Source of the DNA: Actinacidiphila yanglinensis
GTDB taxonomy: Bacteria > Actinomycetota > Actinomycetes > Streptomycetales > Streptomycetaceae
Length of the DNA stretch: 64,000 nucleotides
Assembly (NCBI RefSeq): GCF_900107965.1
Contig: NZ_FNVU01000001.1
Location: 62,001 to 126,000, forward strand
Reading direction: 5' to 3'
In this document: positions 16,024-24,600 of the stretch, piece by piece
Layout of the letters: every line of letters starts with the position of its first letter
Position numbering within the stretch: the stretch's first letter is position 1
The notes under the pieces: model-generated
What the model saw: the letters and a program-made list of their open reading frames with translations, nothing else
Told to the model about the DNA's origin: nothing
Databases searched by the model: none
Translations under genes and position numbers: made by a program

Positions 16024-18686
16024 CACCCGTCCGCTGCCCGCGCCCCGGCTGCCAGGGCACCCTCACCTCCACCGGCTTCTGCGACACCTGCCTGCGCAGA
16101 CCGCCCGAGGGCTCCGGGGCGGCCGCGACCGCGCCCCCGCCGGTGCCCGCCCCCGCCCCGCCCACCGCCCCCGGGGCCGGCATCCCCGGTCAGCGCCCCG
16201 GCACGGACCGGGCCGAAGACGGCCCCGGCGGTTCCAGCGCCCCCGGCAACGCCGGAGACTCCGCCAACTCCCCTGACCCCGACGGCGACAGCCGCCCGAG
16301 CCGCAGCCGCCGCGACGGAACCCGCTCCCGCGCCCGCGGTCGCGACCAGCGCACCGTCCCCCGCCCGGCCGAGCCCGGCACCCCCCACTCGACGCAGGAC
16401 ATGCAGCTCCCGGACCTCGCCCCGGACCCCGCGGCCCCGAACCTCGGCACGCTCGACAGCGACGGCCTGGTCCCGCTCCCCGACGTCCCCGCGCCCCCGC
16501 TCTCCAGCATCGCCCGGGTCCCCGCCCCGCCACCCGCCGGCGGCCGGCCCTGCGGCGTTCCGCAGTGCCCCGGCACCATCGGCCTGTCCTACGGCGGCGG
16601 CCCGCCGCCCGACCACGGCTTCTGCCCGGAATGCGGCACGCCGTTCTCCTTCCGTCCCCAACTGCGCGTCGGGGACGAGATCGGCGAGGCCAGCACGCAG
16701 ACCTACCGCGTGCTCGGCTACCTCTCGCCGGGCGGCACCAGCTGGGTGTACCTCGCCGAGGACACCGAGTTGCGGGACCAGCGGGTGGTGCTCAAGGCCC
16801 AGATCAACAACCGTGACGCGATCGCCCGGCTGCGCGCCGTCGAGGAGATGCGGTCGCTCGCCTCGCTGCACCACCGCGACGTGGTGAGCGTCATCTCCTC
16901 CCGCAAACACCTCGCCCCGGGTGAGGACGAGTCGACCGACTACATCGTGATGGAGTACATCGCCGGCCGCCCGCTGAACCTGCTGATGCGGGAGGGCGCC
17001 GAGGAGCTGGAGGAGCTGTTCGGCGAGCCGTTCGCGCTCGACCACGTGGTGACGTACGGCTGCAAGATCCTCGGCGCCCTGGAGTACCTCCACGACCAGG
17101 GGCTGCTCTACTGCGACATGAAGCCCGCGAACGTCATCCACTACGGCCGGCAGATCAAGCTGATCGACCTCGGTGCGGTCCGCCGCATGGACGACCGCAC
17201 CACCCGGCTGTCGTACACCCGCGGATTCGCCCCACCGGCCTCCGAGTTGAGCAGGCGCGGGTTCCACGTCGACAGCGACCTGTTCACGGTCGGCCGCACC
17301 CTGAGCGAGCTGTACGGGAAGGCGGTGCCGGCCGCCGGGCTCGCCAAGCGCTCCTTCGAGCGGCTGATCGCCCGTGCCACGCACGCCGATCCGGCCGCCC
17401 GCTTCACCTCGGCGGCGCAGATGTCCCGGCAGCTGTGGGAGGTGCTGCGCGAGCATCGCGCGCTGAGCCGGCAGCAGCGGCACCCGGAGCGCTCCACCCG
17501 GTTCGAGCCGACCGCGGTGCTCTTCGGCGCGGTCCTCGGCGAGCCCCCGGACACCGGGTACTGGACCGGGCGGCCCGAGCACACCATCGGGGACGCGCCG
17601 CAGTTGGGGTTCGAGGCGCCCGGCCCGCAGGAGGTGGCCCGCGCGCTGCCGGTGCCGATCCCCGACCCGGAGGACCGGGCCGTGGTCTTCCTGGGCCGGC
17701 TGGGCGCGGCGGTGCCCGAGCGGGTGGCGGACCGGGTACGCACCGATCCGCCGCTGCGGACCGTCGAGGTCGCGCTGTGGCTGTGCCGGGGATTCCTGCG
17801 GCGCGGCGACGAGTCGGCGGCCACCCAGGCCGCGGTGTGGCTGGCCGAGGCGGAGCAGCTGATGGGGCGGGACGTCGCCGACTACGACTGGCGACTGGCA
17901 TGGCACCGCGGCCTGTTGAAGCTGATGGCCGGCGATGTGCGCTCCGCCCAGGGGTACTTCGAAGCGGTCTACGACATCGTCCCCGGGGAGTGGGCGCCCA
18001 AGCTCGCGCTCGGCTACTGCGCCGAGTGGCTGCACGACCCGGAGAAGGACGTCCGCGACTACTACCAAGCGGTCTGGGAGCGGGACCGCGCCCAGGGCAG
18101 CGCCGCCTTCGGCCTGGTCCGCGGCCTGCTGCGGGACGGCCACCGCACGGAGGCCGTCCGGGTCCTGGACCAGGTCCCCTCCACCTCGCGGCACTACGAC
18201 ACGGCGCGGACGGCGGCGATACGCGTGCTCGCCGGGCGGCTGCCGGGTGCCGACCCCGCCGCGGCCGATCTGCGCGACGCCACCGTGCGCGTGGCCGACC
18301 GCCCTCCCGGAGGCGCCAGGGACCGTCTGGTCGCGGAGATACGGGAGCACGAGTACTCCCGCCGCCGTGCGGCCGCACCGCCGTCCGGGGCGGCGAGAGC
18401 GCCCGGCCGTGCCCGCGGCCCCGTGACGAGGCTGCGGAACCGGCTCGTCGAGCTGCTGCGTCTCGGCGCGCGCCGGCCGGTACCCCGGCCGCACCGGGCC
18501 TGGCTGGAACGGCCGTTCCCGCCGCTGCCGCCCGGCGAACTCTTCGACGGTGCCTCGACCGGGGGCCGGCTGGCGGCGCTGCTGCACGAGTCGCTGCACG
18601 ACCTGGCCGACCAGGGCCAGGACACGGTGGAGCGCGGCGACCTGCTGGACCGGGCCTACGCGATCCGGCCGGAGAGCAGTTTCTGA
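16020..18686 (+). CDS. PknG-type serine/threonine protein kinase with zinc knuckles and TPR domain, operon gene 2
   Basis: The 888-aa soluble kinase has three parts. A first Cys4 knuckle lies at residues 6-24 (CPRPGC...CDTC); after a long disordered stretch comes a rubredoxin-like Cys4 site at 178-205 (CGVPQC...CPEC). The kinase domain (about 220-475) has the ATP lysine in VVLKAQ (K259), catalytic loop YCDMKPANV (D366, K368, N371) and metal-binding LIDLG (D383). The C-terminus (about 515-750) is TPR-like, with DWRLAWHRGLLKL and GEWAPKLALGYCAEW resembling mycobacterial PknG. PknG phosphorylates an FHA protein (GarA/OdhI) to tune glutamate metabolism; no FHA gene lies here, so the substrate is unknown. 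It is cotranscribed with genes 1 and 3-5. Confidence 0.9.
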   Translation: MTPVRCPRPGCQGTLTSTGFCDTCLRRPPEGSGAAATAPPPVPAPAPPTAPGAGIPGQRPGTDRAEDGPGGSSAPGNAGDSANSPDPDGDSRPSRSRRDGTRSRARGRDQRTVPRPAEPGTPHSTQDMQLPDLAPDPAAPNLGTLDSDGLVPLPDVPAPPLSSIARVPAPPPAGGRPCGVPQCPGTIGLSYGGGPPPDHGFCPECGTPFSFRPQLRVGDEIGEASTQTYRVLGYLSPGGTSWVYLAEDTELRDQRVVLKAQINNRDAIARLRAVEEMRSLASLHHRDVVSVISSRKHLAPGEDESTDYIVMEYIAGRPLNLLMREGAEELEELFGEPFALDHVVTYGCKILGALEYLHDQGLLYCDMKPANVIHYGRQIKLIDLGAVRRMDDRTTRLSYTRGFAPPASELSRRGFHVDSDLFTVGRTLSELYGKAVPAAGLAKRSFERLIARATHADPAARFTSAAQMSRQLWEVLREHRALSRQQRHPERSTRFEPTAVLFGAVLGEPPDTGYWTGRPEHTIGDAPQLGFEAPGPQEVARALPVPIPDPEDRAVVFLGRLGAAVPERVADRVRTDPPLRTVEVALWLCRGFLRRGDESAATQAAVWLAEAEQLMGRDVADYDWRLAWHRGLLKLMAGDVRSAQGYFEAVYDIVPGEWAPKLALGYCAEWLHDPEKDVRDYYQAVWERDRAQGSAAFGLVRGLLRDGHRTEAVRVLDQVPSTSRHYDTARTAAIRVLAGRLPGADPAAADLRDATVRVADRPPGGARDRLVAEIREHEYSRRRAAAPPSGAARAPGRARGPVTRLRNRLVELLRLGARRPVPRPHRAWLERPFPPLPPGELFDGASTGGRLAALLHESLHDLADQGQDTVERGDLLDRAYAIRPESSF

Positions 18687-18771
18687 GGGCGGCGCGCCGA
18701 GGCGGGTACCGGCGGAGCGGTGAAGCGGGGGAGCGAACCGGCGAGCGAACGGTGAGGAGCGGCAGGAAGCA

Positions 18772-20484
18772 GTGGAGACCCACGGGAACAGGAACGCAGA
18801 CGGCGGCGGGGGCGCCCCCGGGTTCGGGAACGGGCTGCCGAACCCGCGCAACGGTGTGCCCGGAGGCGGGAGTTCGGTTCCCGGCCGGGCAGCGGGGTCC
18901 GGCCCGGGCGACGGTACGGGTGCGCCCGCGCCGACCGCTTCCGCCGGGTCGGCCCCGTCCGCGGGTTCCTCCGCCGCCCCTGTCGCCGCGCACCCGCCCG
19001 TCGTCGGGCTCGCGGTCAGCCAGCGGATGTACCTGCCGGCCGGGGGCGGGGCGCAGGACCTGCACGCCATCCTGACCGTACGGGTGGAAGGCGTTTCCGG
19101 GATCGAGGGCGCCGACCCCGGCGGGGCCGCACCGGCACCGTCGCTCGCCGAAGTGCTGGTCGTGGACTGCTCCGCCTCCATGAAGGCACCCGAGAAGAAG
19201 ATTCGTGCCGCCCGGCAGGCCGCCGTGACCGCGCTGAAGGCACTGCCCGACGGCACCCCGTTCGCGGTGGTCAAGGGCACCCACCGGGCCGAGACCGTCT
19301 ACCCGCCGTCCGGACCGATGCGCCCGGCCTCCGCGCAGACCCGGGCCGAGGCCGAGCGGGCGGTGTACGCCATGATGGCCGGGGGCGGCACCTGTGTCGG
19401 CAACTGGCTCAGCCTGGCGGGGGAGTTGCTCGCCGAGCAGGGCGCGCCCATCCCGCACGTCCTGATGCTCACCGACGGCAGGAACGAGCATGACGACCGC
19501 AATCCGCTGGCCGGCGTGCTCGACACCTGGCAGGGCCGCTTCGTGTGCGACGCCTGGGGCATCGGCCGGGAGTGGGACGCGCGGCTGCTGGTGAGGGTCA
19601 CCAGCCGCCTGCACGGGAGCGCCTACGCGGTCCGCGAGGAGTCCGAACTACCCTCGGCATACGACGACTTGATCACCGGGCTGCTTGCCAAGTCGCTGCC
19701 CGAGCTGGAGATCAGGGTGCTGATCTCCCCCGGCACCCGGCTGCGCTACCTGCGCCAGATGTTCCCCACCGAGGGGAACCCGCCGCAGACCGAGGACGGC
19801 CGGGCGATCGCCTTCACCACCCGGGCCTGGGGCAACGAGGTGCGCAGGTACCAGCTCTGCCTGACCGTGGATCCGGCCGGACGCGAGCTGGGCGAGGACC
19901 TCCAGGCGGCGCTCGTCGAGGTGGCGGTGCCCGGCGCTCCCCCCGGCTCCCCCGCCGGTTCGGTTTCCCCCGGCTCCCTCTCGGTGCGGCTGCCCCCGGC
20001 CCAGCCGTGCGTGGTGCAGTGGACCGACGACCCGGTGCTGGCGCGTACCGCCAACGAGGAGGTCGACCACTTCGCGAAGCACAGGCAGCTCGGCGACACC
20101 GTGGCGCTGGCCGCGGACGCCTTCCGCCTGGGGCGGCGCAACGAGGCGGTCACCTTGCTCGGCGTCGCGGTCTCGCTCGCCCACGAGCTGGGCGCGCAGA
20201 CCCAACTGGCGGAACTCCAGAGGATCGTGGAGATCCGGGACCCGGCCGCCGGGCACGTGGTGCTGCGCGACGGCGTGCAGCAGATCGACTTCGAGTACCT
20301 GATCACCATGTCCACGCACACCACGCAGGGCCCCACGGCGGACGGCCGGCCTGCCGGAGGGGTGACGGTGCAGCCGGTGGCAGGGCTGACCGACTGCCCG
20401 AACTGCCACGTCCGGGTCCCCTCGACCGCCAAGTTCTGCCCCAACTGCCGGCACCTCCTCGCGCCCAGAGTCGAGGCGCCATGA
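18772..20484 (+). CDS. vWA-domain protein with intact MIDAS and C-terminal zinc ribbon, operon gene 3
   Basis: The 570-aa protein starts at a GTG with AGGA upstream. Residues 1-75 are Gly/Pro-rich and disordered. Residues about 76-300 form a von Willebrand factor A domain whose metal-ion site looks complete: DCSAS at 132-136, T207 in GGGTCV, and D235 in LMLTDG. A beta-rich region follows (about 300-440), then a helical stretch. The C-terminus (about 546-562) is a zinc ribbon, CPNCHVRV...FCPNCRHLL, echoing the zinc sites of the kinase encoded just upstream. vWA proteins usually assemble complexes through Mg2+ and an acidic partner residue. Its stop overlaps the next start (ATGA). Function within the kinase system is inferred from the operon. 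Confidence 0.85.
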   Translation: METHGNRNADGGGGAPGFGNGLPNPRNGVPGGGSSVPGRAAGSGPGDGTGAPAPTASAGSAPSAGSSAAPVAAHPPVVGLAVSQRMYLPAGGGAQDLHAILTVRVEGVSGIEGADPGGAAPAPSLAEVLVVDCSASMKAPEKKIRAARQAAVTALKALPDGTPFAVVKGTHRAETVYPPSGPMRPASAQTRAEAERAVYAMMAGGGTCVGNWLSLAGELLAEQGAPIPHVLMLTDGRNEHDDRNPLAGVLDTWQGRFVCDAWGIGREWDARLLVRVTSRLHGSAYAVREESELPSAYDDLITGLLAKSLPELEIRVLISPGTRLRYLRQMFPTEGNPPQTEDGRAIAFTTRAWGNEVRRYQLCLTVDPAGRELGEDLQAALVEVAVPGAPPGSPAGSVSPGSLSVRLPPAQPCVVQWTDDPVLARTANEEVDHFAKHRQLGDTVALAADAFRLGRRNEAVTLLGVAVSLAHELGAQTQLAELQRIVEIRDPAAGHVVLRDGVQQIDFEYLITMSTHTTQGPTADGRPAGGVTVQPVAGLTDCPNCHVRVPSTAKFCPNCRHLLAPRVEAP

Positions 20485-21431
20485 GCAGCACCTCGCGCGA
20501 GCTGCGGAACCGGTTGTGGCTGCTGGTCGCCCTCGTCCTGGCCGCCACCGTGGCACTGCTGGTCTCCTACGAGGGGGTGCACAAGGGCGCGGTGTCGCTC
20601 GGGTCCTCCTCCGCGGCCGGCGTGCGCGATGTGGACACCGCACGGGAGGCACTGGTGAGTGCCCAGCAGAACGCCGTGACGGACGCCGCGTCGGACCGGG
20701 CTGGCACCAGCGGTTTCTCCACCAAGATCGCCGTCGCCACCCTGAGTCTCACCCGGGCCGCGTCCGAGAACGTCACCGGGCTGACCGGCCAGCAGCACAT
20801 CCACACGCTGCAGGGTCTGATCACGTCGTACACCGACTCCGTCAACTACGCCGGGCAGGTCCCCGAGGGTTCCCTCGAGCACGCCTTTCACATGGCTGCC
20901 GCGGACAGTATCTTGGGCACGACGGACGCCAAGAAGGCCGAGGCGTCCGATTCGACGGTGATGGGACGGCTGAAGGCGCTCCAGCAGGAGCAGCTGAAGG
21001 TGGTGCGCCGCCAGGAGACCTTCGGGTGGCTGCTGCGCGTGGCCTGGAGCCTGACCGTGCTGCTGGTCGTCCTGCTCCTCGCCGCGCTGGCCGAGACGCA
21101 CTGGTACCTCCGGGACCGGTTCGGCAGCCGATGGAACCGCCAACTCCTCGCGTCCGGAGTCCTGTTGCTGGGCGGGTCGGCGGTCCTGGGCGTCTTCACC
21201 TGGCAGACCCACACCGGCCTCTTCCACGCGCGCAGGGCGCTGGATCGCCGGCACGGGTCGAGCCACACGATCAGTCACGCCGGGGCAACGGTCGCCCGGC
21301 GGATGGCGGACACCGGCTTCCGCGCCGCGGCGGCCGGTTGGATAGTGGCCGGAGGGGTCATCCTGATGGTGTTGACGGTGTGGGCCCTGGTGCCGCGGAT
21401 GAACGAGTACCGCCTCAAGGCGTCCCGATGA
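20481..21431 (+). CDS. Four-helix membrane protein with extracytoplasmic domain (GlnX-like topology), operon gene 4
   Basis: The 316-aa protein begins MSSTSRELRNRLW. Predicted by eye: TM1 at 11-30, an extracytoplasmic mostly helical domain at 31-182, then TM2 at about 183-203, TM3 at 222-240 and TM4 at 284-304 with short loops. I see no enzyme motif. The layout resembles GlnX (Rv0412c), the transmembrane link between the amino-acid-binding protein GlnH and PknG in Mycobacterium. Here it sits between a PknG-type kinase system and a solute-binding protein. It overlaps both neighbours by four bases, so subunits are probably made in fixed ratio. Homology to GlnX is suggested by context and topology and has not been shown by alignment. 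Confidence 0.75.
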   Translation: MSSTSRELRNRLWLLVALVLAATVALLVSYEGVHKGAVSLGSSSAAGVRDVDTAREALVSAQQNAVTDAASDRAGTSGFSTKIAVATLSLTRAASENVTGLTGQQHIHTLQGLITSYTDSVNYAGQVPEGSLEHAFHMAAADSILGTTDAKKAEASDSTVMGRLKALQQEQLKVVRRQETFGWLLRVAWSLTVLLVVLLLAALAETHWYLRDRFGSRWNRQLLASGVLLLGGSAVLGVFTWQTHTGLFHARRALDRRHGSSHTISHAGATVARRMADTGFRAAAAGWIVAGGVILMVLTVWALVPRMNEYRLKASR

Positions 21432-22696
21432 GGCGGCCAAGCGGCAGGTCGTACGCCGTCATCGGGGTGTGCCTGGCGGTGCTGGCCTTGGCGGGCGTGG
21501 TGGTGGTGCGGGCGGTCGGCTCGAACGGCTCGCTGACGTTGCTGGCGAACTGGACCGGAGGCGACGAGACGCTGTTCCGCGAGAACGTCATCAAGCCCTT
21601 CGAGGCCAAGGAGCACATCCACGTGCTCTACGAGGGCAGTTCGGCCGAGAGCCAGGTGCTCGCCGCCGACGTCGAGACGGGCACGGCGCCCGACATCGCG
21701 GTGCTGCCCGGCCCCGGCGAGCTCGCGACGTACGCGTCGCAAGACCAACTCACCTCGCTGGACGGACTGTTCGAGGCGGGGGATTTCTACCAGCCCTGGG
21801 CGGAGGAGGCTCTCGGGCCCGACGGCAAGACCGCCCACCACTACTGGCTGCCGATCAAGACCGACCTGAAGAGCTCGGTGTGGTATCCGAAGGACATGAC
21901 CGCCGCCCAACGCACCGCGGCGGCGAAGGATCCCGCTTCCTGGTGCGTGGGCATGGTCTCGGGTGCCACCTCCGGCTGGCCGGGCACCGACTGGATCGAG
22001 GACATCCTGCTCCAGCAGTCGGGTGACAAGGTCTACCAGGATTGGGCCACTGGCAAGCTCAGCTGGACGGACCAGCGGGTCAAGCGGGCCTGGCAGACCT
22101 GGGGTGCGATGGTCGGCGCGGGCCAGGAGCAGTACGTGCGCCGCTCACTGACGACGCCGTACGCGAAGGCGTCCCAGAACTCGAAATGCACCCTGGAGCA
22201 CCAGTCGTCCTTCATACGTACCGGCGAGAGGTGGTCCGAGACCGCCGGGTCCGCATTCACCCCCTCCAGCACCCTCATCCCCGGCGCGCGCACCGACCAG
22301 CAGGAGTGGGAGGTCTCCGCCGACCTCGCCGCGATGCTCCACGACACCTCCCAGGCACGGGCGTTCCTCCGCTACCTGGCCCGGAAGGACGTTCAGGCGA
22401 AGTGGGGCCTGGCGCAGTCCGGTTTCTCCGCGGACCGCCAGGTCGAGCCGTCCGTCTATGTCACGGATCCGGTCACCAAGAGCGTCGCCGACACCCTGAG
22501 GGCGTCCGGCGTCGAACGCTGCTACGACGCGTCGGACGCGATGCCCGCGGTGATGCGGGACGATTTCCAGCTGGCCGCCACCAATTACCTGGCCGACCCC
22601 GCCACGCTGAACCAGCAGTTGGCGACGCTGGACGGGGTCCGCACGAAGCAGGCGAAGACGCTGCACTGGCTCCCTTCGGTCTGCGGCAGCAACTGA
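21428..22696 (+). CDS. Membrane-anchored extracellular solute-binding protein, operon gene 5
   Basis: The 422-aa protein has one N-terminal hydrophobic helix (about residues 9-28) and no lipobox cysteine, so it is likely tethered outside by an uncleaved anchor. From residue 33 the sequence follows family 1 (sugar-type) binding proteins: SLTLLANWTGGD, then FEAKEHIHVLYEGSS, GTAPDIAVLPGPGEL (the PDIA-type motif before the hinge) and the C-terminal lobe. No permease or ATPase gene is in the operon, so a role as a ligand sensor is more likely than transport. The ligand is unknown. Only 7 bp separate its stop from the convergent XRE gene. Confidence 0.82.
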   Translation: MRRPSGRSYAVIGVCLAVLALAGVVVVRAVGSNGSLTLLANWTGGDETLFRENVIKPFEAKEHIHVLYEGSSAESQVLAADVETGTAPDIAVLPGPGELATYASQDQLTSLDGLFEAGDFYQPWAEEALGPDGKTAHHYWLPIKTDLKSSVWYPKDMTAAQRTAAAKDPASWCVGMVSGATSGWPGTDWIEDILLQQSGDKVYQDWATGKLSWTDQRVKRAWQTWGAMVGAGQEQYVRRSLTTPYAKASQNSKCTLEHQSSFIRTGERWSETAGSAFTPSSTLIPGARTDQQEWEVSADLAAMLHDTSQARAFLRYLARKDVQAKWGLAQSGFSADRQVEPSVYVTDPVTKSVADTLRASGVERCYDASDAMPAVMRDDFQLAATNYLADPATLNQQLATLDGVRTKQAKTLHWLPSVCGSN

Positions 22697-22703
22697 TCGG
22701 ACG

Positions 22704-23540
22704 TCAGATGTTGGCCGCCCGGGTGCCGAGGGACGACAGCAACTGGAGCTTGTCGTACGACTCCGAGCCCGGCGTGGCGGTGTACACCAGCAGCGTCTGG
22801 GCCTGCTCCGGGTCGAGCAGGGTCTGGCAGTGCAGTTCGAGCAGGCCCACCTCGGGGTGCAGCATGCGCTTGACGTCGACCCGGCGCACCCCCACCTCGT
22901 GGGCGCTCCACAGCGCGGCGAACTCCGGGTGCGGCGCCAGCGCGTCCACGATCTCACCGGCCGGCGAGTCCGGTCCCAGCTCCGTGTACGCCTCGCGCAG
23001 GCCGGCGGTGAAGAAGCGGCTGTGCTGCGGGTGGTCCGGCTCCGGGTAGACCAGCCGGGCGGCCGGGTCGGTGAACCAGCGGTACACCATGGAGCGGGCA
23101 TGGCCGGTGAACCGGGTCTGGTCGCCGACCAGCGCCATCGAGGGAGCCGTCTGCAGCAGGGTCTCGCCGAGCAGCGACATCACCTGCGCCGGGGTGTCCG
23201 CGAGCCGGTCCACCACCCGCATCATGCCCGGGCTGACGTGGTCCGAGCGCAGGCCGCGCTGCGGGGTGCCGTGGCCGCCCATCCGGAAGAGGTGGTCGCG
23301 CTCGTCGAGCGACAGGTGCAGGCCGCGGGCGATCGCGGCGAGCATCTGCTCCGACGGCTGCGGGCCGCGGGCCTGCTCGATCCGGCCGTAGTAGTCCGCG
23401 GACATCCCGCTCAGCGCGGCGACCTCCTCGCGGCGCAGACCCCGGGTCCTGCGCCGCTGCCCGCGCGACAGCCCGACGTCCTCGGGTTGCAGCGCCTCGC
23501 GCCTGGTGCGCAGGAAGTCCGCCAGTTGTTCTCGGTCCAT
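22704..23540 (-). CDS. XRE-family regulator with MmyB-like ligand-binding domain
   Basis: The 278-aa protein has an N-terminal helix-turn-helix (TRGLRREEVAALSGMSADYYGRIE, split here as RREEVAALSG and SADYYGRIEQ) and a C-terminal MmyB-type domain with YRWFTDPAARLVYP and TLLVYTATPGSESYDKLQLL. The MmyB domain is PAS-like and is thought to bind fatty-acid-like or other small ligands. The ATG at 23540 has GAGAGGGAG upstream. An SDR gene lies immediately upstream on the same strand, a common pairing for this regulator type, so the SDR is its probable target. Confidence 0.9.
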   Translation of the reverse strand: MDREQLADFLRTRREALQPEDVGLSRGQRRRTRGLRREEVAALSGMSADYYGRIEQARGPQPSEQMLAAIARGLHLSLDERDHLFRMGGHGTPQRGLRSDHVSPGMMRVVDRLADTPAQVMSLLGETLLQTAPSMALVGDQTRFTGHARSMVYRWFTDPAARLVYPEPDHPQHSRFFTAGLREAYTELGPDSPAGEIVDALAPHPEFAALWSAHEVGVRRVDVKRMLHPEVGLLELHCQTLLDPEQAQTLLVYTATPGSESYDKLQLLSSLGTRAANI

Positions 23541-23616
23541 GGTGCAAGTCTCCCTCTCCGCGCCCGGCGGCCGCTTCCGGCGCAGCGGCCGCCCGGCCCT
23601 CCCGGCGGTGCGGCCG

Positions 23617-24393
23617 CTACAGCAGGGTGCCGCCGGACGCCTCGACGCGCTGCCCGTTGATCCAGCCGGTGTGCTCCGACAGCAGCGAGGCGACCACGCC
23701 GCCGATGTCGTCCGGCTCGCCGACCCGGCCCAGGGCGGTGTCCGCGCCGAGCCGGGCGCGCATCTCCTCGTTGTCGCGCAGGTAGCCACCGCCGAAGTCG
23801 GTGGCGATCGGCCCGGGGGCGACGGTGTTCGCGGTGATCCCGCGCTCGCCCAGTTCCATCGCCAGGTAGCGGGTGAAGACCTCGACCGCGCCCTTCATCG
23901 AGGCGTACGCCGCCATTCCCGGGCGGGAGAAGCGGGTCAGCCCGGTGGAGGTGTTGAGGATCCGGCCGCCGTCGGCGATCAGCGGCGCGAGCGCCTGGGT
24001 GAGGAAGTACACCCCGCGCACGTGCACCGCGAACAGCGCGTCGAAGTCCTCGACGGTGGTCTGCGCGATGGACGCCGCGGCGGCGTGGCCGGCGTTGTTG
24101 ACGAGGTAGTCGAAGTCCTCGCGCCCCCAGCCCTCCTTCAGCGCCCGCCGCACCTCGTCGACGAAGCCGGGGAAGTCCTCCACCCGGGACGTGTCGAGCT
24201 GAAGGGCGCGCGCGGTGCGGCCGAGCGCGGTGATCTCGTCGACGACGTCCTGGGCCTCCTCCGGGTGCGAGCGGTAGGTGATGATCGCGTCGACGCCTTC
24301 CGCGGCGAGCCGCAGCACGCTGCTGCGGCCCAGTCCGCGGTTGGCTCCGGTGACCAGGGCGATGCGGTCGCGGGACTCGGTCGGCTGGGTCAT
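23617..24393 (-). CDS. Short-chain dehydrogenase/reductase (classical SDR)
   Basis: The 258-aa NAD(P)-dependent oxidoreductase has the cofactor motif VTGANRGLG (TGxxxGxG), NNAG-type motif VNNAGHA, catalytic Ser in LNTSTGLT, and the YASMK active site (YxxxK). The C-terminus WINGQRVEASGG is typical. The ATG at 24393 follows AGGAGGAG. It heads a probable two-gene unit with the XRE regulator 76 bp downstream. Substrate unknown. Confidence 0.92.
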   Translation of the reverse strand: MTQPTESRDRIALVTGANRGLGRSSVLRLAAEGVDAIITYRSHPEEAQDVVDEITALGRTARALQLDTSRVEDFPGFVDEVRRALKEGWGREDFDYLVNNAGHAAAASIAQTTVEDFDALFAVHVRGVYFLTQALAPLIADGGRILNTSTGLTRFSRPGMAAYASMKGAVEVFTRYLAMELGERGITANTVAPGPIATDFGGGYLRDNEEMRARLGADTALGRVGEPDDIGGVVASLLSEHTGWINGQRVEASGGTLL

Positions 24394-24600
24394 GACGGCT
24401 CCTCCTGAGCGGGTGGGCGGTGGGCCGTGCGCTGCGTACGGCCGGTGGTCTCCGCCTTCGCCACCAAGACTGCGCGCCTTCGCGGACCGGATGAAGACCC
24501 GCTTCAACCAGGGATCCGGAATCCCTGGCTGAGCGGGCGGGCGCGGTGCGGGCGCCGAGCGAGCGCCGGGCCCGGGGCCGGGCGCCCGGCATCCCTGGCC

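Noticed and set aside
15684..19280. 1198-aa minus-strand frame across the kinase operon
   Set aside because: Shadow of the plus-strand genes; the plus frames have clear kinase, vWA and zinc motifs, and codon bias fits the plus strand.
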